Part shown: in pieces, positions 58,672 to 64,000 of the stretch
How positions within the stretch are numbered: position 1 is the stretch's first letter
How the letters are laid out: each line of letters begins with the position of its first letter
Assembly: GCF_000210095.1 (NCBI RefSeq)
Contig: NC_021039.1
Span: 2,474,019-2,538,018, forward strand
Direction of reading: 5' to 3'
Length of the DNA: 64,000 nucleotides
Source: Ruminococcus champanellensis 18P13 = JCM 17042
Lineage (GTDB): Bacteria > Bacillota > Clostridia > Oscillospirales > Ruminococcaceae
Made by a program: the position numbers and the translations under genes
The notes under the pieces: model-generated
Told to the model about the DNA's origin: nothing
The model's database searches: none
The model's input: the letters and a program-made list of their open reading frames with translations, nothing else

Positions 58672-60462
58672 TTATTCTGATTTTTCCTGGTTCTTCAGAT
58701 CCTGGGGGCGCTGCCGCACCTTGATGTGTACCTCACGTAGCTGCTGCTCCGTAACCTGGGTGGGGGCACCCAGCAGCAGATCCTGGGCGTTGGAGTTCAG
58801 CGGGAAGGCAATGACCTCCCGGATGCTCTCCTCGTCCAGCAGCAGCATGATCATCCGGTCAATGCCGAACGCCATACCTGCATGGGGGGGCGCACCAAAC
58901 TTGAATGCGCTGTACAGAGCGCCGAACTTGGCTGCCACATCCTCCTCCGTGTAGCCAGCAATCTCAAACGCCTTCACCATCACCTCCGGGTCATGGTTCC
59001 GGACTGCGCCGGACGCCAGCTCCACCCCGTTGCACACCACATCATACTGGTATGCCAGCACATCGCAGGGGTTCTTGGTGTTCAGAGCCTCCAGCTCACC
59101 CTGGGGCATGGAGAAGGGGTTGTGGGTGAAGATGGGCTTGCCGGTTTCCTCGTCCTCCTCGTACATGGGAAAGTCCACGATCCAGCAGATCTCGAACCGG
59201 TCGTTGTCGATCAGACCCATCCGGTTTGCAACCTCCGTGCGGATCTGTCCGGCAAATTTCTCCGCATTCTTCTTGCTGTCCGCGATAAAGTACAGCACAT
59301 CCCCGGGCTCCAGCTCTGCACGGCGCTTGATCTCCTCCCGGGAGGCATCCGTCAGGAACTTGTCAATAGGGCCCAGGAAGGACATGTTCTCGTCCACCTT
59401 CACATAGCCCAGTCCCTTCATGCCGATGGACAGGGCGTACTCCTCCATGCTCTTGAAGAAGGTCTTGGACTTTTCACCCATCTTAGGCACCCGGATGCCC
59501 CGGACGGTCTTGTTGGAGAAGGGCTTGAAGTCGCTGCCCACGAACTGATCGGACAGGTCGATGATGAACAGCGGATTCCGCAGATCCGGCTTGTCGGAGC
59601 CGTACTTCAGCATGGCATCCGCATAGGTGATCCGGGGGAAGGGACCCTTGGTGAAGGGCTTGTTGCTGAATTTCTCGATGATGGCGGGGAAAACCTCCTC
59701 CGCAACGGCAAATACTTCCTCCTGGGTGGCAAAGGACATTTCCAGGTCAAGCTGGTAGAACTCGCCGGGGGTACGATCCGCTCTTGCGTCCTCGTCCCGG
59801 AAGCAGGGAGCAAGCTGGAAGTATTTATCAAAGCCGGACACCATGTACAACTGCTTGAAGATCTGGGGTGCCTGGGGCAGGGCATAGAACTTGCCGTGAT
59901 GCTTCCGGCTGGGGATCAGATAGTCCCGTGCCCCCTCCGGGGAGGAGGTGGAAAGGATGGGGGTCTGAAGCTCCAAAAAACCCAGACTGGTCATCTTCTC
60001 CCGCATAAAGGACATAATGTTGGAACGGAATACGATGTTCTGATGCACCCGGTGGTTCCGCATATCCAAAAACCGGTACCGCAGCCGGATATCCTCGCCG
60101 GATTCCCGGGAGGAGGGCACCTCAAAGGGCAGGGGCACCGTAACCTTTCCCAGGATCTCCAGGGTCTGTGCCACGATCTCCACCGTACCGGTTGCGATCT
60201 TGTCATTGTAGGTGGACGCATCCCGCTTGACCACCTGTCCGCTGACGGAAACGGCGCTTTCCTTGTTCACGCCCTCCAGCAGACCCTCGTTCTGCTGCAT
60301 GGTGATCTGCACAATGCCGTAGTGATCCCGCAGGTCGATGAACTTGATGCCCCCGTGATCCCGGATGTTCTCCACCCAGCCGGATACCCGGACGGTCTTG
60401 CCGATCTCCCCTTCGCCGATCATGCTGGTGAGATGATCCCGATAACGATTTGCTAAAAACAT
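58672..60462 (-). CDS. aspS: Aspartyl-tRNA synthetase
   Basis: Class II synthetase of bacterial type. It has 596 residues. N-terminal OB fold (RVSGWVENIRDHGGIKFIDLRDHYG near 25-49), class II motif 2 with QLAPCFRDEDARADRTPGEFYQLD near 215, GAD insertion domain, and motif 3 with GMAFGIDRMIMLLL near 540. Located after gatB, which suggests it may misacylate tRNA-Asn for GatCAB; the residues deciding this were not examined. Standard length. Confidence 0.97.
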   Translation of the reverse strand: MFLANRYRDHLTSMIGEGEIGKTVRVSGWVENIRDHGGIKFIDLRDHYGIVQITMQQNEGLLEGVNKESAVSVSGQVVKRDASTYNDKIATGTVEIVAQTLEILGKVTVPLPFEVPSSRESGEDIRLRYRFLDMRNHRVHQNIVFRSNIMSFMREKMTSLGFLELQTPILSTSSPEGARDYLIPSRKHHGKFYALPQAPQIFKQLYMVSGFDKYFQLAPCFRDEDARADRTPGEFYQLDLEMSFATQEEVFAVAEEVFPAIIEKFSNKPFTKGPFPRITYADAMLKYGSDKPDLRNPLFIIDLSDQFVGSDFKPFSNKTVRGIRVPKMGEKSKTFFKSMEEYALSIGMKGLGYVKVDENMSFLGPIDKFLTDASREEIKRRAELEPGDVLYFIADSKKNAEKFAGQIRTEVANRMGLIDNDRFEICWIVDFPMYEEDEETGKPIFTHNPFSMPQGELEALNTKNPCDVLAYQYDVVCNGVELASGAVRNHDPEVMVKAFEIAGYTEEDVAAKFGALYSAFKFGAPPHAGMAFGIDRMIMLLLDEESIREVIAFPLNSNAQDLLLGAPTQVTEQQLREVHIKVRQRPQDLKNQEKSE

Positions 60463-60486
60463 CTTCTCAATACCTTTCCTTCCCTA

Positions 60487-61911
60487 TCAGCCTTTCAGCT
60501 TCTTTTCCAACAGCTCTTTGATGGCCTTGGGTGTGGCAGAGCCCTTCAGCGCTCTGTTTGCCTGTCCCATCAAAAATCCGAATACCTTCTGTTCCCCGTT
60601 CCGGTACTGCTCCACCGGCCCCGGATTGTCCGCCAGCAGCTTGTCGATGACGGATTCCGCCAGCCCCAGATCCTCCCGGATCCACAGATTCTCCTCCTCG
60701 GCGATCTGATCCGCCGTCTTGCCGGTTTCCAGCATACTCCGGAGGATATCCTTCATATTGCTCTTGTTGATCTTGTCGGTTTCCCCAAGCTCCACCAGCC
60801 GTGCCAGCGCAGGCCCGTCAAAGGGCAGGGTTCCCATATCCGCTTCTCCCAGATTGATCCGGCGCATCAGCTCCACCAGAATGAAGGAAGCGATGGCTTT
60901 GGGGTTGGGATAGCTTGCGGCGGCCGCATCGAAAAAGTCGCTGATGCGCTTGTCGCCGAGCAGGGTCTCCGCCTCGTTCTTGGCGATGCCCCACTCAAGA
61001 TACCGGGCAAGCCGCTGCTCCGGCATTTCCGGCAGGCTTGCCCGGATCTCCTCCAGCTCCTGCTCGGTAAAGATGATGGGGGGAATGTCCGGATCCGGGA
61101 AGTACCGGTAATCGTGCGCATCCTCCTTGGAACGCATGGCAGTGGTTTCCCCGGTGCTGTCGCTGAACCGGCGGGTCTCCTGATGCACCCTGCCGCCGGA
61201 TTCCAGAATCTCCGTCTGCCGGTAGATCTCGTAATCAATGGCTCTGCCGATTGCCTTCACGGAGTTCAGATTCTTGATCTCCGCCCGGGTACCCAGGGGC
61301 GCACCCGGCTCTGCCAGGGAAATGTTCACATCGCACCGGAGGGAGCCCTGCTCCATCTTGCCGTCGCATACGCCGGCGTACTGGAGTAGCTGCCGGATCT
61401 TTTCCACAAAGGCGGTTACGTCCTCTGCGCTGTGGAAATCCGGCTCGGTGACGATCTCGATCAGCGGGATGCCGCACCGGTTATAATCCGCCAGGCTCAC
61501 ATGGGCAGCTTCATCGTGCACCAGCTTGCCTGCGTCCTCCTCCAGGTGGATCCGGTTGATGCGGATCACCTTGTCCTCCCCGTTCACCCGGATGTCCACA
61601 TGGCCGTTCAGACACACGGGACGTGGCATCTGGGAGATCTGGTACGCCTTGGGCAGATCCGGGTAGAAATAGTTCTTCCGGTCCCACTTGGTGAACCGGG
61701 AAATGTCGCAGTTCATGGTATAGCCTGCCTTGACGATGTATTCCACCGCCTTCCGGTTCAGAATGGGCAGGGTACCGGGCAGTCCGGAGCATACCGGACA
61801 GCAGCGGGAATTGGGCTCGCCGCCGAATTCCGCAGAACAGGTGCAGAACACCTTGGATTTGGTCAGAAGCTCGGCGTGGATCTCCAGGCCGATGGTGGGG
61901 TACAATCTCAT
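60487..61911 (-). CDS. gatB: Asp/Glu-tRNA amidotransferase subunit B
   Basis: tRNA-binding and kinase subunit of GatCAB, which converts Asp-tRNA-Asn and/or Glu-tRNA-Gln to the amidated forms. It has 474 residues. It starts MRLYPTIGLEIHAELLTKSKVFC, with CPVCSGLPGTLPILN near 38, RKNYFYPDLPKAYQISQ near 77, VNISLAEPG near 195 and the C-terminal GatB/YqeY helix. It overlaps gatA by 4 bp. Confidence 0.97.
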   Translation of the reverse strand: MRLYPTIGLEIHAELLTKSKVFCTCSAEFGGEPNSRCCPVCSGLPGTLPILNRKAVEYIVKAGYTMNCDISRFTKWDRKNYFYPDLPKAYQISQMPRPVCLNGHVDIRVNGEDKVIRINRIHLEEDAGKLVHDEAAHVSLADYNRCGIPLIEIVTEPDFHSAEDVTAFVEKIRQLLQYAGVCDGKMEQGSLRCDVNISLAEPGAPLGTRAEIKNLNSVKAIGRAIDYEIYRQTEILESGGRVHQETRRFSDSTGETTAMRSKEDAHDYRYFPDPDIPPIIFTEQELEEIRASLPEMPEQRLARYLEWGIAKNEAETLLGDKRISDFFDAAAASYPNPKAIASFILVELMRRINLGEADMGTLPFDGPALARLVELGETDKINKSNMKDILRSMLETGKTADQIAEEENLWIREDLGLAESVIDKLLADNPGPVEQYRNGEQKVFGFLMGQANRALKGSATPKAIKELLEKKLKG

Positions 61912-63374
61912 TTTGCCGCTCCTCCCTCCGGCTTTGCCGGGATCACAGTAAAGCCCTGCTCGAATGCGTCAGCCGCCTGGATGATGGTAGCCTCGTCAAA
62001 GCGTCTGCCGATCAAGGACATGCCGATGGGCATCCCCGTCCTGCTATAACCGCAGGTGGTGCTGATGGCAGGCAGGCAGGCAATATTCACCGTCACCGTG
62101 CAGATATCTCCGGTGTACATCTTCACCGGGTCATGCTCCTGCTTGCCGATGGGGTATGCCACCGTAGGCGCCGTGGGGGTGAGAATGATATCGGCGTTCT
62201 GGAAGATCCGGTCATATTCCTTGATGAAATCCTGCTTGAGGGCAAGGGCTTTCCGGTAGTAAGCGTCGTAATAGCCGCTGGACAGGGCATAGTTCCCCAG
62301 CAGGATCCGGCGCTTGACCTCGTCCCCGAAGCCTCTGCTCCGGCTGTCCCGGATCATTTTATCAAAGCTGTTTCCCTCGCCCCGGAGGCCGTATTTGATG
62401 CCGTCAAACCGGGCAAGGTTGGATGCCGCCTCCGCAGAGGCGATCAGGTAGTATGCGGCAACCGCATACTTCAGGGTGGAAATGGAGCAATCCACCAGCT
62501 CCGCCCCCATGGACTGATATTCCCTGGCAGCAGCCAGAACCGCTTCCTTGACCTCATCGTCCACAGCGTCCCCGAAAAATTCCTTGGGCAGGGCGATTTT
62601 CAGCCCCTTCAGAGACTTGCCGACTTTTTCGTTGAAATCCGGCACTGACTGGGGCGCAGAGGTGGCATCGTGGGGATCCTGTCCCGCAATGGCGGACAGC
62701 ACCGTGCCGCAGTCCCGGGCGCACCGGGCGATGGGGCCGATCTGATCCAGCGAGCTGGCGAATGCCACCAGACCATACCGGGACACTCTGCCGTAGGTGG
62801 GCTTTAAGCCGGTGACGCCGCAGAAGGATGCAGGCTGCCGGATGGATCCACCCGTATCCGAACCCAAAGCAGCGGCGCACAGCCCTGCGCTGACCGCTGC
62901 CGCACTGCCGCCGGAGGAGCCTCCGGGCACACAGCTTGTGTCATAGGGGTTCCGGGTCTTGGCAAAGGCGCTGGTCTGGTTGGAGCTGCCCATGGCAAAC
63001 TCGTCCATGCTTGCCTTGCCCAGCATGATATAATTCTGCGCCTTCAGCTTTTCCACAACCGTTGCGTCATAGGGGGGCACGAAATCCTCCAGCATCCGGG
63101 AGGAACAGGTGGTGCGTACCCCGTCGGTGCAAAGATTGTCCTTCATAGCCATGGGGATGCCCGTCAAGGGCGCAGCATTGCCTGCATCGATCCGGGCCTG
63201 CGCCTGTTCCGCCTGGGCGTGCGCCTCCTCCGGGGTCACGGTGATATAGGACAGCAGACTGCCATCCACTGCACGGATCCGCTCCAGATACGCATCCGTC
63301 AGTTCAGCAGCGCTGATGCTTTTGCTGTCCAGAAGCTGCCGCAACTGGGTCAGCGTGGTGTTCTGTAAATCCAT
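61908..63374 (-). CDS. gatA: Asp/Glu-tRNA amidotransferase subunit A
   Basis: Amidase subunit that releases ammonia from glutamine. It has 488 residues. Ser-Ser-Lys triad: Lys in PMAMKDNLCTDG near 78, Ser cluster in GGSSGGSAAAVSAG near 152-165 with nucleophile Ser in GSDTGGSIRQPASF near 174. The start MDLQNTTLTQLRQLLDSKS is standard. It lies 21 bp after gatC and overlaps gatB. Confidence 0.97.
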   Translation of the reverse strand: MDLQNTTLTQLRQLLDSKSISAAELTDAYLERIRAVDGSLLSYITVTPEEAHAQAEQAQARIDAGNAAPLTGIPMAMKDNLCTDGVRTTCSSRMLEDFVPPYDATVVEKLKAQNYIMLGKASMDEFAMGSSNQTSAFAKTRNPYDTSCVPGGSSGGSAAAVSAGLCAAALGSDTGGSIRQPASFCGVTGLKPTYGRVSRYGLVAFASSLDQIGPIARCARDCGTVLSAIAGQDPHDATSAPQSVPDFNEKVGKSLKGLKIALPKEFFGDAVDDEVKEAVLAAAREYQSMGAELVDCSISTLKYAVAAYYLIASAEAASNLARFDGIKYGLRGEGNSFDKMIRDSRSRGFGDEVKRRILLGNYALSSGYYDAYYRKALALKQDFIKEYDRIFQNADIILTPTAPTVAYPIGKQEHDPVKMYTGDICTVTVNIACLPAISTTCGYSRTGMPIGMSLIGRRFDEATIIQAADAFEQGFTVIPAKPEGGAAK

Positions 63375-63395
63375 CTTTCCAATCCCTTTCCGGTG

Positions 63396-63674
63396 TTATT
63401 CCATCATTTTCGGCACTACATAGCAGTCATCCCGGGGCTGGGTATTCTGCTGAAGCCGGGCGGTATCGTAGGAGGGCTGTGCCACATCCTCCCGCAGTGC
63501 CTGGTAGGGGATCTCGTTGTGATCCTGGGTATCGTCGTAGGTCACGTCATATTCCTTGATCTGATCCATCAGCGCAATGATATCGTCCATCTGGGCGATC
63601 ACCGCATCCTGCTGTTCCTCTGTGAAATCGAGCTTGGAAAGCTCACACAGATGGGCAAGCGTTGTTTTATCCAT
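63396..63674 (-). CDS. gatC: Asp/Glu-tRNA amidotransferase subunit C
   Basis: 92-residue clamp subunit that stabilises GatA-GatB. Family block AHLCELSKLDFTEEQQDAVIAQMDDIIALMDQI. Starts MDKTTLAH with AAAGGAA upstream. First gene of gatC-gatA-gatB-aspS behind a strong promoter. Confidence 0.93.
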   Translation of the reverse strand: MDKTTLAHLCELSKLDFTEEQQDAVIAQMDDIIALMDQIKEYDVTYDDTQDHNEIPYQALREDVAQPSYDTARLQQNTQPRDDCYVVPKMME

Positions 63675-63740
63675 AAAGCCGTTCCTTTCCCCGGCAGCAT
63701 CCGGTCTGCCGTGCCTGTCAAAGGCATCATATTCTGTATT

Positions 63741-63769
63741 ATTATACTACAAAACCCGGCGTATTGCAA
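63741..63769 (-). promoter_or_regulatory. Promoter of gatCAB-aspS
   Basis: Minus strand: -35 TTGCAA (63764-63769), 17-bp spacer, -10 TATAAT (63741-63746). Leader about 60 nt. Confidence 0.85.
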
Positions 63770-63838
63770 GGGGTTTTGGGGCAGCGGGGCGGGTTTCTTT
63801 TCTTTTGTGCTGGGGATGCAAAGTAGGAGTTTATCGAA

Positions 63839-63978
63839 GTGACCATTTGGTTGCGGCTTGTCTTTGATGCTCTGCGTGCGCCGCTTATTCCGTACCGTTC
63901 TGCTTTTGGTGACCATTTGTTTGTGTGCGTTTTCTGATAGTCTGCGTGCTTGGCACACGCAGTACCGTCTTACCGATG
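63839..63978. repeat. Two diverged tandem copies of a 70-bp repeat
   Basis: GTGACCATTTG recurs at 63839-63849 and 63909-63919. Within each 70-bp unit TCTGCGTGC and GTACCGT recur in order. The unit structure may continue past the right edge. The gene-free stretch 63675-64000 holds the gat promoter and this repeat; no credible gene was found in it. Confidence 0.55.
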
Positions 63979-64000
63979 TCTTGGGAAAATTTGTGCTGCT

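Noticed and set aside
58882..60456. 524-codon open frame antisense to aspS
   Set aside because: Shadow of a conserved synthetase gene.

Overview
The window comes from a Clostridia-type Firmicute, most likely a Ruminococcus-like member of the Oscillospiraceae. The base composition is moderately GC-rich. Promoters are low-GC Firmicute style (TTGCAA or TTGACA, 17 bp, TATAAT). Gene order is also Firmicute-like (ylxM-ffh-rpsP-khpA; fabH-K-G-F-accB-fabZ-accCDA-acpP). The threonyl-tRNA synthetase gene has a T-box leader. GatCAB, FabK, RNase Y and the spore proteins Gpr and SpoVAC are present, and a GH94 cellobiose phosphorylase points to a fibre-degrading gut or rumen anaerobe. The species is inferred, not proven. 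No rRNA, tRNA, CRISPR array, phage or insertion sequence with a transposase was seen.

Layout. 1-2392 (minus): ylxM-ffh-rpsP-khpA (SRP and ribosome functions; khpA is cut by the left edge). 2739-5135: glycogen phosphorylase. 5136-6060: gene-free DNA with a 170-bp MITE-like hairpin, terminators and an orphan promoter that may make a small RNA. 6061-10049: three tandem BspA-type leucine-rich-repeat surface proteins. 10182-12035: an AI-2E-type transporter and a small lipoprotein. 12093-15941 (minus): cellobiose phosphorylase, a CmpB-type membrane protein and S20. 16194-17493: gpr-spoVAC. 17526-18520 (minus): an autoinhibited Fic protein and an NTF2-like protein. 18836-28576: a complete ornithine-to-argininosuccinate pathway (argG, argH, argC, argJ, argB, argD, argF) with three non-arginine genes inserted. 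28672-36825 (minus): type II fatty-acid synthesis and acetyl-CoA carboxylase. 37087-43959 (plus): fabD-aroE-aroK-amidohydrolase, two paralogous membrane proteins, an MNT/HEPN pair, deoD and hflX. 43991-55251: a mixed set with a VanY-like protein, zinc-ribbon protein, MscL, a ligand-sensing diguanylate cyclase, ExoA, ferredoxin, O-antigen-ligase-like protein and RNase Y. 56172-63674: T-box/thrS, then (minus) gatC-gatA-gatB-aspS.

How it fits together. The core is housekeeping: fatty-acid synthesis from acetyl-CoA to acyl-ACP, arginine synthesis from glutamate with acetyl recycling by ArgJ, protein export, translation and tRNA charging or transamidation. Cellobiose phosphorylase and glycogen phosphorylase link cellulose and glycogen breakdown to sugar phosphates. 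The accessory layer is thin: LRR surface proteins, Fic, the HEPN/MNT pair and a GGDEF sensor.

The less expected content is mostly outside the genes. There is a dispersed inverted-repeat family (core GGGCAACACCGCACA) in at least five gaps, an orphan promoter-terminator unit at 5420-5870, and a cluster of DnaA-box-like TTTTCCACA motifs at 46699-46771. RNase Y has a long structured leader. Many promoters use a palindromic TTGCAA -35 element.
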